DNA of 64,000 bases from Asanoa hainanensis (lineage in GTDB: Bacteria; Actinomycetota; Actinomycetes; Mycobacteriales; Micromonosporaceae), in the NCBI RefSeq assembly GCF_900188485.1, contig NZ_FZPH01000004.1, forward strand, positions 347,542 through 411,541, read 5' to 3'. The first letter of the stretch is position 1. The number at the start of each line of letters is the position of its first letter. The notes under the pieces were generated by a model. That model was given only the letters and a program-made list of their open reading frames with translations. It was not told the DNA's origin and did not search any database. Below, piece after piece: positions 39,560 through 48,790 of this stretch. Position numbers and translations under genes: made by a program.

Positions 39560-40362
39560 CCAGGTTCGCGCTCAACTCGGCCACCACCAAGCATTGGCCA
39601 CTGCCGGACCTGGTCGCCGGTTGTGTCCGCGCCGGCGTCGACCAGGTCGGCCTGTGGCGGGAGGAGGTAGCCGCCTTCGGCCTCGACAAGGCGGCGGCGC
39701 TCGTCTCCGACGCGGGACTGGCCGTCACCTCGCTGTGCCGGGGCGGCTTCTTCGCCGACCCTGGCTGGGAGGACGACAACCGCCGTGCGATCGACGAGGC
39801 GGCCGCGCTCGGCGCACCGGTGCTGGTGCTGGTCTCCGGTGGTCTCTCGGAGGGCAGCCGCGACCTCGACGGAGCCCGCGCGCACGTGGGCGACGCGATC
39901 GGGCGGCTGGTGCCGCACGCGCAGGCGGCCGGTGTGAAGCTGGCCATCGAGCCCCTGCACCCGATGTTCGCCGCCGACCGCTGCGTGGTGTCCACCCTCG
40001 GCCAGGCGCTCGACCTGGCCGCACCGCACCCGGTCGACGCGGTCGGCGTCGTGGTCGACACGTACCACCTGTGGTGGGACGACCAGGTCTGGGCCCAGAT
40101 CGAGCGGGCCGGCCGCCAGCGCCGGATCGCCTGCTTCCAGGTAGCCGACTGGGTCACTCCCCTGCCGGCCGGCGTGCTGCTCGGCCGGGGCCTGCCCGGC
40201 GACGGCTGCGTCGACAACCGCCGCTTCCGCCGCGCGGTCGACGCGGCCGGCTACACCGGCCCGGTCGAGGTCGAGGTGTTCTCGGCCGAGGTATGGGCAC
40301 GGCCGGGCGACGAGGTACTCGACGCGGCCCTGCGCGGCTACCGGGAGACGGTCGAGGGATGA
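39556..40362 (+). CDS. Sugar phosphate isomerase/epimerase (AP endonuclease 2-like barrel)
   Basis: A 268-residue TIM barrel of the xylose-isomerase-like superfamily. 'PDLVAGCVRAGVDQVGLWRE' is the N-terminal strand. Metal ligands are visible in 'GVKLAIEPLHPM' (Glu), 'VGVVVDTYHLWWD' (Asp, His) and 'GPVEVEVFSAEVW' (Glu). Members epimerise or isomerise keto-sugars or inosose-type compounds. ATG 39556 overlaps the DUF993 stop (ATGA). It probably interconverts the product of the oxidoreductase and the DUF993 substrate. Confidence 0.9.
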   Translation: MTRFALNSATTKHWPLPDLVAGCVRAGVDQVGLWREEVAAFGLDKAAALVSDAGLAVTSLCRGGFFADPGWEDDNRRAIDEAAALGAPVLVLVSGGLSEGSRDLDGARAHVGDAIGRLVPHAQAAGVKLAIEPLHPMFAADRCVVSTLGQALDLAAPHPVDAVGVVVDTYHLWWDDQVWAQIERAGRQRRIACFQVADWVTPLPAGVLLGRGLPGDGCVDNRRFRRAVDAAGYTGPVEVEVFSAEVWARPGDEVLDAALRGYRETVEG

Positions 40363-41177
40363 CAGATCTCACTGTCGACGGCGTGGCGGTCGCGTCCTAT
40401 GTGGTCGAGCCGAAGGTCGACCTGATCCAGGGACCAAGGCCCTATCTGCATCCGGTACGCACGTTGCGCGGCACACCCGTCACCGATTTCGCTCCGGACG
40501 ACCACATCTGGCACCTGGGCGTCTCGATCGCCATGCAGGACGTCGACGGCACGAACCTGTGGGGCGGCCGCACCTACGTCCGTGACCGCGGCTACACGTG
40601 GCTCGACGACCACGGCGAGATCGCACACACAGGCTGGCTGCACGCCGACGACGGGGCGCGCGAAGAGCTGGAGCGGTGCCTGGGCAACACCATCGAGTGG
40701 CGCGACAAGGACGGTGCGGTGCTGCTCACCGAGGAGCGGCGGCTCCGTGCCACGAAGGCCACGCACGGCTGGGAGCTGGCGGTCGACTTCACCCTGTCCG
40801 CGACGAAGGCCGTCTCGCTCGGCAGCCCGGCCACGAACGGCCGGCCGGGCGGGGCCGGTTACGGGGGCTTCTTCTGGCGAGCCGCGCCGGGCGAGACGCA
40901 CACCTTCACCGCGGACGCCGAGGGCGAGGGCGAGGTCAACGGCAGCGCCGCGCCTTGGCTCGCGCTCACCGGCCCCGGTCCGTACACGCTGGTGTTCCGC
41001 GGCCTCCAAGGCGACGACCGCTGGTTCGTGCGGACCGGCATCTATCCGGGTGTCTGTGCGGCCCTGGCCTTCGACCGCCCGCTGCTGGTCACTCCGGAAG
41101 CACCGCTCTCGCGGCGCATCACCGTTCTCGTCGCGGACGGCGCTCTCACCCGCGAGCAGGTAACCGCAACTCCGTGA
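40359..41177 (+). CDS. PmoA-like DUF6807 family protein
   Basis: A 272-residue beta-rich protein of the family annotated PmoA or DUF6807 (not a methane monooxygenase). 'LIQGPRPYLHPVRTLRGTPV' and 'DHIWHLGVSIAMQDVDGTNL' carry the conserved His positions, and 'LWGGRTYVRDRGYTW' follows. Such proteins sit in carbohydrate operons with Gfo/Idh/MocA dehydrogenases and may be sugar epimerases or binding enzymes. ATG 40359 overlaps the preceding stop. The 3' end of the gene is duplicated in decayed form downstream (41257-41460). Confidence 0.85.
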   Translation: MTDLTVDGVAVASYVVEPKVDLIQGPRPYLHPVRTLRGTPVTDFAPDDHIWHLGVSIAMQDVDGTNLWGGRTYVRDRGYTWLDDHGEIAHTGWLHADDGAREELERCLGNTIEWRDKDGAVLLTEERRLRATKATHGWELAVDFTLSATKAVSLGSPATNGRPGGAGYGGFFWRAAPGETHTFTADAEGEGEVNGSAAPWLALTGPGPYTLVFRGLQGDDRWFVRTGIYPGVCAALAFDRPLLVTPEAPLSRRITVLVADGALTREQVTATP

Positions 41178-41460
41178 CCAAACCAGCCCGGGCCGCGCTC
41201 GACCGTAACGGTCGACAAAGCGCGCCCGCACTGGCGTTCCGGGCAACGACGACGACCCGTTTCGTGCGGACCCGCGACCATCCCGGCATCCGCTCCGCCC
41301 TGGCCCCGCTACCATCCCGGCGCCTGCGCCGCCCGGCCCTTCGACCGTCCGCCGCTGGTCTTTCCGGAAGCGCCGCTCTCGCGGCGCATCGGCGTTCTCG
41401 TCGCGGACAGTGCTCTCACGCGCGAGCAGGTAGCCTCGGTTGCATGATCAAACCAGCGCG
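41025..41460 (+). repeat. Decayed tandem duplication of the PmoA-like gene end
   Basis: The stretch from about 41071 (TTCGACCGCCCGCTGCTGGT) through the stop to 41195 is repeated, with many substitutions, 270 bp later at 41341-41465. The repeat includes the junction sequence with the following start codon: GTGACCAAACCAGCCCGGGC at 41174 versus ATGATCAAACCAGCGCGGGT at 41444. A further partial copy of 41025-41071 appears near 41257-41303. The 266-bp gap between the two genes is therefore made of this degenerate duplication and holds no other gene. Confidence 0.75.
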
Positions 41461-42388
41461 GGTCGCGGTCGTCGGTGTCGGCAACAACACGTCCGCTCTG
41501 GTGCAGGGGATCGCCTTCTACCGCCAGACCGGCAGTCTTGCCGGCGTTCAGCGGCCGATGATCGACGGGCTTGGCGTGGGTGACGTCGACATCGTGGCGG
41601 CCTTTGCCACCTCGCCCGAGAAGGTTGGCAAGGACCTGACCGAGGCGATCTTTCTGCCGCCCAACAACTTCCCTCGGCTCGACTGCGACCTGCCTAAGGC
41701 CGAGGTTGCCGTCACCAAGGGTCTGCGGGACGCGACCGAGGTCGATCGGGTAGCGCAGGCGTTGGCGGGAGCCGAGGTGCTGCTCTACTCCGCGCCGAGT
41801 GGCCGCCCGGAGACGGCGCTCGCCTATGCCCTGGCCGCTCGAGCAGCGGGGGTCGCGTTCGTCAACACCACGTCCGACCCGGTGGCCCGGCACCAGGCGG
41901 AGGTCGACCAGTTCACGGCGGCTGGCCTTCCGCTGCTCGGCGACGACCTGACCAGCCAGTTCGGCACCTCGATCCTGCACGACACGCTGCTGCGGCTGCT
42001 GGCGGCGCGCGGGCTTACGCTGGTCAGCTCGTACCAGGTCAACCTGGGTGGCACCGAGGACTTCCGCAACCTGGTCGAGAACCCCAACACCAAGAAGCAG
42101 TCCAAGCTCAACGCCCTGTCCGGGGCCGACAAGGTGCAGCTGGCGCCGCTGGGCTACCTGCCGCAGCTCGGGTCGCAGAAGGTCGCCCACCTCAACATCG
42201 AGGCGCAGGGCTGGGGCGAGACCGCCGTCAGCCTCGACGTGAAGCTGAAGGTGCACGACCCGAGCGGCGCCGCCGGCGTCAACATCGACCTCGTCCGCAT
42301 CGCGTGTGGTGCGTTGCGCGACGGGCAGAAGGGCTATGTCGACGCGGCGGCGCCGCTGTTCAAGTCGCCACCGGGAACGGCGGTCTAG
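41444..42388 (+). CDS. Divergent inositol-3-phosphate synthase-like protein
   Basis: A 314-residue protein, shorter than the usual actinobacterial enzyme of about 360. 'ARVAVVGVGNNTSALVQGIA' is the NAD-binding loop, 'LPLLGDDLTSQFGTSILHDT' corresponds to the canonical GDD..SQ.G segment, and 'SYQVNLGGTEDFRNL' to the catalytic-domain 'NxGGNxDF' motif. The substrate may be glucose 6-phosphate or a related sugar phosphate. The start lies in duplicated sequence. Its stop overlaps that of the convergent pectate lyase gene in the tetranucleotide CTAG. Location suggests a specialised cyclitol step rather than the housekeeping enzyme. Confidence 0.85.
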   Translation: MIKPARVAVVGVGNNTSALVQGIAFYRQTGSLAGVQRPMIDGLGVGDVDIVAAFATSPEKVGKDLTEAIFLPPNNFPRLDCDLPKAEVAVTKGLRDATEVDRVAQALAGAEVLLYSAPSGRPETALAYALAARAAGVAFVNTTSDPVARHQAEVDQFTAAGLPLLGDDLTSQFGTSILHDTLLRLLAARGLTLVSSYQVNLGGTEDFRNLVENPNTKKQSKLNALSGADKVQLAPLGYLPQLGSQKVAHLNIEAQGWGETAVSLDVKLKVHDPSGAAGVNIDLVRIACGALRDGQKGYVDAAAPLFKSPPGTAV

Positions 42389-43935
42389 AGCTTCCCGGCA
42401 CCGGCCCCCGCGGAGACCCGCGCGGGCACCACACTGGCACTGTCCATCGTGTACGAGTAGTAGGTGCGCGGCTCGACCACGGAGCCCGCGACCTCGCACG
42501 GCCCGGACCCGCTGAACACGTTGTCACGCTGGACCAACCGGCCCGGCCCGCTGTCCGCGTAGCCGCTGCCCGAGAAGCACGGGAACGGCACACCGGAGAA
42601 ATAGTTGCCCTCGACCAGCACGCCGCCGTTCATCGTGGACGCCACGCCGTAGAGCTCGTTGCCCAGGAAGTAGTTGTTGTAGACGTGCACGGGCTCCCCG
42701 AACCGCACCCGGGGATGCCGCTGGCGCGACCGGTCGAAGAAGTTGTGGTGGATGGTCACCTTCAGGTGCCCGACGTCGGTCGACGCGGCCCCGTCGGAGT
42801 GGCTGATCAGCATGCTCTTGTCGGTGGCCGCGAAATGGTTCCACGACACGGTCACGTAGTCGGCACCCCGGACGATGTCGATCGACCCGTCGACCGGCGA
42901 CACGAACGTGTTGTGGTCGATCCAGACGTGGTGCGACTCCTGGCCGACGTTGATGGCGTCGTCCTCGGCGTCGAGGAACGTGAGGTTGCGGACGATCACG
43001 TTGTACGAGCGGTAGAAGTCGAACCCGCCCCCGGCGATCGTGGGCGCCGAGCCGATACCGACGATCGTCTTGTTCGGCCGCACGCCCTGCTTGCTGCTGA
43101 TCGTGATCCGCCCGGCCACCTGGATCGTCATCGGCCCGATGGTGTCGATCGCCTCGAGCAGCTCGGCGCTGGTGTCGACCGTGACCGTCGGCCCGCCGGC
43201 GCCGCCGGTGGTGCCGGACAGCCCCAGCGCGGCCACGGACGCGAACCCGTCGGGCGAGCCCGCGGGCGGCGGATCGGTCGGTGGCACGGTCGGCGTCGGG
43301 GTCACGGTCGGCGAAGGCGAAGGCGACGGCAACGGCGGTCCGCTCCCGGCCGTCTCCACCACCACGTCGTCGAAGGCCGAGGAAGCGTAGTAGGTCGCCA
43401 CCCCGGCCTGCCCCCCGGTGAACCGCGTGTCCGAGGCCGACAACAACGCCACGCCGTCGACCGTGGCGGACAACACCGAGCCGGCCACCGTCAAGGCGAC
43501 CACATAGGACCGCCCCGCCGTCACGGCCAGCGACGCGGTGTCCAGCGTCGTCGACGCCCCGCTCACCAACCGCTTCAGCTCCACGGTGTTGTTCGACCGC
43601 AGCGCCACGTAGTAGTAGCTGGTAGCCGACTGCGCCCGCGCCAGCACCGCCACGAACCGGTTGCTCCCGTTGAACGCGGCCGGCGTGACCCGCACCCGCA
43701 CCGTGTAGTCGGTCCAACCGGCCGAGCCCACCCGCGACCGGGCGTCACTGCTCTGCCCGGTCTGCCGATAAGCGCCACCGGACACGGCCCAGGAGCCGCC
43801 CGAGGTCGTCCAGCCGGCCGCGTCCCCGTCGGCGAAGTCGTCGCTGAGCAGGGTGGCCGCGCTGGCGGACCCACTCACCACCGCGACGCCGACGACCGCC
43901 AGCAGCAGCGCGGTCAGCAGGGCTCGAAACCGCAT
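42385..43935 (-). CDS. Secreted pectate lyase PL1 with N-terminal LamG-like domain (copy 1)
   Basis: A 516-residue protein. Signal peptide 1-27 ('SGSASA'), a jelly-roll/LamG-like carbohydrate-binding domain (about 30-195), a Ser/Pro/Thr linker (205-225), and a PL1 parallel beta-helix (about 230-516). PL1 motifs: 'HHVWIDHNTF' near 337, 'DYVTVSWNHF' and the catalytic-arginine segment 'RQRHPRVRFGEPVHVYNNYF' near 405-425. It cleaves polygalacturonate by calcium-dependent beta-elimination outside the cell. ATG 43935 has GGAGG 5 bases upstream and overlaps the stop of copy 2 (TGATG). Last gene of the lyase array. Confidence 0.93.
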   Translation of the reverse strand: MRFRALLTALLLAVVGVAVVSGSASAATLLSDDFADGDAAGWTTSGGSWAVSGGAYRQTGQSSDARSRVGSAGWTDYTVRVRVTPAAFNGSNRFVAVLARAQSATSYYYVALRSNNTVELKRLVSGASTTLDTASLAVTAGRSYVVALTVAGSVLSATVDGVALLSASDTRFTGGQAGVATYYASSAFDDVVVETAGSGPPLPSPSPSPTVTPTPTVPPTDPPPAGSPDGFASVAALGLSGTTGGAGGPTVTVDTSAELLEAIDTIGPMTIQVAGRITISSKQGVRPNKTIVGIGSAPTIAGGGFDFYRSYNVIVRNLTFLDAEDDAINVGQESHHVWIDHNTFVSPVDGSIDIVRGADYVTVSWNHFAATDKSMLISHSDGAASTDVGHLKVTIHHNFFDRSRQRHPRVRFGEPVHVYNNYFLGNELYGVASTMNGGVLVEGNYFSGVPFPCFSGSGYADSGPGRLVQRDNVFSGSGPCEVAGSVVEPRTYYSYTMDSASVVPARVSAGAGAGKL

Positions 43936-45479
43936 CACAACCTCCCCACCCCGGCGCCCGCCGTCACCGCGGCCGGCACCGACGACGCGGGACTCAGCGA
44001 GTACGAGTAGTACGAGGACGGCTCCTGCACCGCTCCCCCGGCCTCACACGTCCCGGACCCCACGAACACGTTGGAACGCTGCACGAGCCGGCCGGGCGCG
44101 CTCTCCGCATAGCCACCGACCGAGTAACAGGGATAGGCAACGTTCTCGAAGTAGTTGCCCTCGACCACGACACCGGCGTTCTCGGTCGACGCGACGCCGT
44201 ACAGGCCGATGTCGCGGTAGTAGTTGTTGTAGACGTGCACCGGCTCACCGAAACGCGCCCGCGGATGCCGCTGGTTGGAGCCGTCGAACAGGTTGTGGTG
44301 GTAGGTCACCTTCAGATAGCCGACATCCGCCGGGTACGAGTCGGAGTGGCCGAGCAGCGCCGACTTGTCGGTGCCGGTGAACCGGTTCCACGAGATGGTC
44401 ACGAACGTCGACTGCCGCTTGACGTCGACCGACCCGTCGTACGCCGGCAGGAACTCGTTGTGGTCGATCCAGACGTGGTGCGCGGAGTTCGTGACGCTGA
44501 TCGAGTCGTCGGACGCCCCGCTGAACCGGATGTTCCGGATGATCACGTTGTTGCCGGGCCGGGTGGTGGTGCCGAGCTGCAGCCCGCCGCCGGTGAGCTC
44601 CGCCGTGCTGCCGACGCCGACGATGGACTTGTTGGCCACCACGGTGACCATGCCGGAAAGAGAGATCCGACCCGAGACCAGGATCGTGTACGGCGTAGGA
44701 GCGCCGGCGTACGAGGCCAGCGAGGCGGCGGTGCTGACCGCGACCGTCGGACCGGCCGCTCCACCGGTGGTGCCGGACAGCCCGAGGCCCGCGACGCTGG
44801 CGAAGCCGTCCGGCAAGCCGGGCAGCGGCGGCGGCCCGGGGGTCGAGGTGGGTTCAGAAGGAGTCGGGGTCGGGTCCGGGCCGCTGCCGGTGAACACGGC
44901 GACGTCGTCGAACACGGCACTGGCGTACGAGGCGACGAGCCCGACCCGACCCCCGGCGAAGGTCGCATCCGTGGCGGTGACCAGCGTCTGCCCGCCGAGC
45001 GCCCCGCGCAACGCGGACCCGGCGACGGTGAGGGTCAGCTCGTGCCAGCCACCCGGCGTCACGGTCGCGGGCGAAGACGCGAGCACGGTGACGCCGCCGC
45101 CGGACACCCGGCGCAGCTCGACGCGCCCGGCACCGACCAGCACGAGCGAGTAGAACGTCGTGGTGTTCTGCGCCCGCGCGACGACGCCGACCGAGCGCGC
45201 CGACGAGCCGAACGCGACGGGCTGGACCCGGGCCCGCACCGCGTAGTCGGTCCAGGCGGTCGAGCCGGCCTGGGCCTTGGCGTCCGCGCCGGTGCTCGAC
45301 TGGCGATAGGCCTGACCGGACACCGACCACGAGCCGCCGGAGGTGGACCAGCCGGAGGCGTTGCCGTCGGCGAAGTCGTCGCCGAACAGGGTGGCGGCCG
45401 ACGCGGGCGCGTTCAACGCGACGACGATCGCCAGCGCGAGAGCCGCGGCGCCGGCCGCCATGGAGAACCTGGTGCGCAT
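43935..45479 (-). CDS. Secreted pectate lyase PL1 with N-terminal LamG-like domain (copy 2)
   Basis: A 514-residue protein with the same plan as copy 1: signal peptide (to 'LNAPASA'), LamG-like domain, a short Pro/Thr linker, then the PL1 beta-helix with 'HHVWIDHNEF', 'FVTISWNRF' and 'QRHPRARFGEPVHVYNNYYR'. ATG 45479 has GGGAGGAAG 4 bases upstream; an in-frame extension to 45518 is not needed. A 56-bp gap separates it from copy 3. Its N-terminal domain matches copy 5 more closely than copies 3 and 4 (for example 'RSVGVVARAQNTTTFYSLVL'), which hints at pairwise duplication. Confidence 0.93.
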   Translation of the reverse strand: MRTRFSMAAGAAALALAIVVALNAPASAATLFGDDFADGNASGWSTSGGSWSVSGQAYRQSSTGADAKAQAGSTAWTDYAVRARVQPVAFGSSARSVGVVARAQNTTTFYSLVLVGAGRVELRRVSGGGVTVLASSPATVTPGGWHELTLTVAGSALRGALGGQTLVTATDATFAGGRVGLVASYASAVFDDVAVFTGSGPDPTPTPSEPTSTPGPPPLPGLPDGFASVAGLGLSGTTGGAAGPTVAVSTAASLASYAGAPTPYTILVSGRISLSGMVTVVANKSIVGVGSTAELTGGGLQLGTTTRPGNNVIIRNIRFSGASDDSISVTNSAHHVWIDHNEFLPAYDGSVDVKRQSTFVTISWNRFTGTDKSALLGHSDSYPADVGYLKVTYHHNLFDGSNQRHPRARFGEPVHVYNNYYRDIGLYGVASTENAGVVVEGNYFENVAYPCYSVGGYAESAPGRLVQRSNVFVGSGTCEAGGAVQEPSSYYSYSLSPASSVPAAVTAGAGVGRL

Positions 45480-45535
45480 GCTTCCTCCCGGAAAAGGCGG
45501 TGCCGGGGTGGAAGCCACCCCGGCACCGCGACGAG

Positions 45536-47092
45536 TCAGACGGAGATCCGGCCGGCGCCGGCGCCCGAGGTCACGCTCGACTTGACGCCGCTGGCGTTGT
45601 CGAGCTGGTACGAGTACGGGATGCTGTTCGTGCTGCCGGAGCTCTGCGGCGAGCCGGAGCCGACGAACACGTTGTTGCGCTGCACGAGGTCACCCGGGTC
45701 CGAGTCCGCGTACCCGACCAGGGTCGGCTCGTCGACGTTCTCGAAGTAGTTGCCCTCGACCAGCACGCCGGCGTCCATCGTGGACGCGACGCCGTACTCG
45801 TTGCCGTTGTAGTAGTTGTTGTAGACGTGCACCGGGTTGCCGAAGCGCACGCGCGGGTGCCGCGTCCCGGAGCCGTCGAACCAGTTGTGGTGGTACGTCA
45901 CGCGCAGGTGCCCGACGTCCTCACCGGCGTTGTCGTCGCTGTGGCCGAGCAGCATCGACTTGTCGTGGCCGTACACCCGGTTCCAGGAGATGGTCACGTA
46001 GTCCGACGCCCGCTTCACGTCCACCGCGCCGTCGTACCCGTTCGTGAAGCTGTTGTGGTCCACCCAGACCCGTGTCGAGTACTGCACGTTGACCGCGTCG
46101 TCGTCCCAGTCGCGGAACGAGATGTTGCGGATGATCACGTTGCTGGCGTTGGACACGTTGAGCCCGCAGCCGGCGATCGTCGCACCGGAGTTGCCGAGGA
46201 TCGTCTTGTTCGACCCGACCGAGATCATCCCCGAGCAGGAGATCGTGCCCGAGACCCGGACGACGCGGGCCGTGGTGCCCGAGACCGCACTGGACAACGC
46301 GGACGAGCTCGTCACCGTCGTGGCGGACGCGCTGCCGCCGCCGGTGGTGCCGCCGCCCTGGGTGGCCCAGCCGACCAGGCCGGTCTGCGGCGGAGTCGTC
46401 GGGCCGGTGGTCGGGTTGCTGGTTGGCGGGTTGGTCGGCGACGACGTCGGGTTGCCCGTCGGCTGCGTCGAGCCGTCCGTGCTGACCACCACGTCGTCGA
46501 AGCGGGCCGACGCGTACACGGTCACCAGAGCGACCCGGCCCGAGCTGTGCGCGCTGTTGCTGCCGGTGGCGATCCGGGTCCCGTTGACGTAGCCCGAGAT
46601 CGTGCTGCCGTTGGCGTCGATCCGCAGCGTGTACCAGGTGCCGGTGGACACCGTCAGCGACGCTGAGCCGATCACCGTGACCGACGAGCCGTCGACCGCC
46701 TGGAGCTCGGCGCGGTTGGCGTTGGTCAGCGCCAGCCGGTACATCTTCGTGGCCGACGAGGACCGCGACGCCAGCGCCACGAGCCGGTTGCTGCCGTTGA
46801 AGGCCAGGGGCTTGACCCGGGCCTGCACCGAGTACGCCGTCCAGCCCGTCGATCCGGCGAACTGGCGGGCCAGCTCGCTGTCGGTCTTCGACTGGTTGAA
46901 GGTCGGCGACCCGTCGCTGACCACCGACCAGTCGCCGCCGGACTTCGACCAGCCGTCGGCGGAGCCGTCGTTGAAGTCGTCGGAGAAGAGCGTCGCCGCC
47001 TGCGCGACCCCACCCAACCCGAACGCGACCACGATGGCGGCGAGGGCGGCCGCGATGACCGCGAGCACTCCCCTGCGTGCCGTTCTGCTCAT
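45536..47092 (-). CDS. Secreted pectate lyase PL1 with N-terminal LamG-like domain (copy 3)
   Basis: A 518-residue protein. Signal peptide 1-32 (ending 'GGVAQA'), LamG-like domain with 'TWYTLRIDANGSTISGYVNG', a long Thr/Pro/Asn linker (about 205-240), then the PL1 domain with 'STRVWVDHNSF', 'DYVTISWNRVYGHDKSML' and 'GTRHPRVRFGNPVHVYNNYY'. The first motif has Arg-Val-Trp-Val rather than the His-His-Val-Trp-Ile of other copies, and the catalytic domain is the most divergent of the LamG-bearing set, so substrate preference may differ (for example degree of methylation). It lies 12 bp downstream of copy 4. Confidence 0.93.
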   Translation of the reverse strand: MSRTARRGVLAVIAAALAAIVVAFGLGGVAQAATLFSDDFNDGSADGWSKSGGDWSVVSDGSPTFNQSKTDSELARQFAGSTGWTAYSVQARVKPLAFNGSNRLVALASRSSSATKMYRLALTNANRAELQAVDGSSVTVIGSASLTVSTGTWYTLRIDANGSTISGYVNGTRIATGSNSAHSSGRVALVTVYASARFDDVVVSTDGSTQPTGNPTSSPTNPPTSNPTTGPTTPPQTGLVGWATQGGGTTGGGSASATTVTSSSALSSAVSGTTARVVRVSGTISCSGMISVGSNKTILGNSGATIAGCGLNVSNASNVIIRNISFRDWDDDAVNVQYSTRVWVDHNSFTNGYDGAVDVKRASDYVTISWNRVYGHDKSMLLGHSDDNAGEDVGHLRVTYHHNWFDGSGTRHPRVRFGNPVHVYNNYYNGNEYGVASTMDAGVLVEGNYFENVDEPTLVGYADSDPGDLVQRNNVFVGSGSPQSSGSTNSIPYSYQLDNASGVKSSVTSGAGAGRISV

Positions 47093-47104
47093 GACTGTCC
47101 TCCC

Positions 47105-48706
47105 TCAGATCCGGCCGGCGCCGGCTTGCGCGGAAACGGTCGACTGCACCTGGGAGCAGGGCAGCAGGGTGTACGAGTAGGGCACCGCGGAGACACTGCC
47201 GCCGGCCTCGCCCGTACCCGAGTTGGTGAAGCAGTTGCTCCTGGCCACGATCCGGCCGGGACCCGACGAGGCCTCACCGAGATGGAACGGGTCGTCGACG
47301 TTCACGAAGGCGTTGCCCTCGACGATGACGCCGGCGTTCTCCGTGGACGCGACGCCGTAGTTGCCGGTGTCGTTGTAGTAGTTGTTGTAGACGTGCACCT
47401 GGTCGCCGAACCGGACGCGCGGGTTGCGCTGGTTGGTGTCGTCGAACCAGTTGTGGTGGTAGCTGACCTTCAGGCGGCCGGTGTCCTGCGCACCGTTGTC
47501 GTCGTCGTGCCCGAGCAGCATGTTCTTGTCGGTGCCGTCGGCGTGGTTGTAGGAGACGGTGACGTACGACGAGCCACGCTTGATGTCGACGCCGCCGTCG
47601 GTGCCGGTCGTCCACGTGTTGTGGTCGATCCAGACGTGGTGGCTGAACATCTGCACGTTGATCGCGTCGTCGGGCCAGCCTCGGAAGTTCAGGTTCCGGA
47701 CGATGACGTTGTGCACCGCATCGGCCGGCGGTGCCGTGATGTCGTCGTCGATGGGCAGGCCGATGTTGAGGCCACCGCCGGTGAGGCCGGATCCCGAGCC
47801 GAGCCCGACGATCGTCTTGTCGGACGTCACGTCGTGCATCGGGCCGGGCAGCGTGAGCATCCCCTGCACCTGGATGATGCGCGGTCCGGACTGCGCGATC
47901 GCCGACAGGAACGCCGCGGCGGTGGTGACCGTCACGGTCGAGCCGCCGGCGCCGCCGCTGGTGCCGTTCTGGCCCCAGGCGCTCACGGAAGCCCAGCCGT
48001 CGGCCGCGTTGGGCTGCGGCGGGTTGGTGGGCTCGGTGGTGGGTGTCGCCGTCGGCGTCGGCTCCGTGCCACCGCCTGTGGTGACGGCGACGTCGTCGAA
48101 GCTGGCGCTGGTGTAGAACGTGGCCACGCCGACGCGGCCGCTGCTCCACTGGCTGTCACTGGCGTCGGTGAGCAGGGCACCGTTGACGTAGCCGCGCAGC
48201 GTCGTGCCGGCGACCTCCAGCCGCAGCGTGTAGAAGGAGCCCGCGCTCACGCCGACGGAGGCGGTGTCCAGTGTGGTCGACGAGCCACCGACGAGCTTCT
48301 TGAGCTCGACGGTGTTGTTGGAGCGCAGGGCCAGGTAGTAGTAGCTGGTGCTGCTCCGCACCCGGGCGAGCACCGCGACGAAGCGGTTGCTGCCGTTGAA
48401 GCTGATTGGCTTGACCCGAGCCTGCACGGCGTAGTCGGTCCAGCTCGCCGTGCCGGCGAGGGCCCGGGCGTCGCTGCTGGTGCTGCTCTGGCGGAGCACG
48501 CGGGAGCCGTCGGTGGCCACCGACCAGCTGCCCCCGTTCGTCGTCCATCCGGACGAGTTGCCGTCCTCGAAGTCGTCGGAGAGCAGCGTGGCCGCGCTGG
48601 CTCCGGTGGTCATGCCGAGGACCAGCGCCGCGGCGGCCGCCGCGGCCGCGAGGGCCGTCAGCAGGCCGCGGCGACGTGTTCGCCGGACTGGGTTGGGGGG
48701 TGACAC
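47105..48706 (-). CDS. Secreted pectate lyase PL1 with N-terminal LamG-like domain (copy 4)
   Basis: A 533-residue protein. A long basic plus hydrophobic signal region (about 1-38), LamG-like domain with 'SSTSYYYLALRSNNTVELKK', a Pro/Thr linker, and a PL1 domain with 'HHVWIDHNTW', 'SYVTVSYNH' and 'QRNPRVRFGDQVHVYNNYYN'. The GTG start at 48706 has AAAGGAGG 5 bases upstream. The 84-bp gap ahead of it is the longest in the array, so an internal promoter may lie there. The beta-helix shares an insertion around 'ITAPPADAVHNVIV' with copy 5. Confidence 0.93.
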   Translation of the reverse strand: MSPPNPVRRTRRRGLLTALAAAAAAAALVLGMTTGASAATLLSDDFEDGNSSGWTTNGGSWSVATDGSRVLRQSSTSSDARALAGTASWTDYAVQARVKPISFNGSNRFVAVLARVRSSTSYYYLALRSNNTVELKKLVGGSSTTLDTASVGVSAGSFYTLRLEVAGTTLRGYVNGALLTDASDSQWSSGRVGVATFYTSASFDDVAVTTGGGTEPTPTATPTTEPTNPPQPNAADGWASVSAWGQNGTSGGAGGSTVTVTTAAAFLSAIAQSGPRIIQVQGMLTLPGPMHDVTSDKTIVGLGSGSGLTGGGLNIGLPIDDDITAPPADAVHNVIVRNLNFRGWPDDAINVQMFSHHVWIDHNTWTTGTDGGVDIKRGSSYVTVSYNHADGTDKNMLLGHDDDNGAQDTGRLKVSYHHNWFDDTNQRNPRVRFGDQVHVYNNYYNDTGNYGVASTENAGVIVEGNAFVNVDDPFHLGEASSGPGRIVARSNCFTNSGTGEAGGSVSAVPYSYTLLPCSQVQSTVSAQAGAGRI

Positions 48707-48790
48707 GGATCCTCCTTTGATCGATACTTGTCGATCTCTAAGGATGCGGGAGACCCGGGCTGAGAACGCCTCCCGTACCCCTGGCCGGAA

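Noticed and set aside
42304..44010. Long plus-strand frame opposite pectate lyase copy 1, with similar ones opposite copies 2-5
   Set aside because: They mirror the lyase genes codon by codon and consist of Arg/Val/Asp-rich sequence without start context; they are high-GC shadows.
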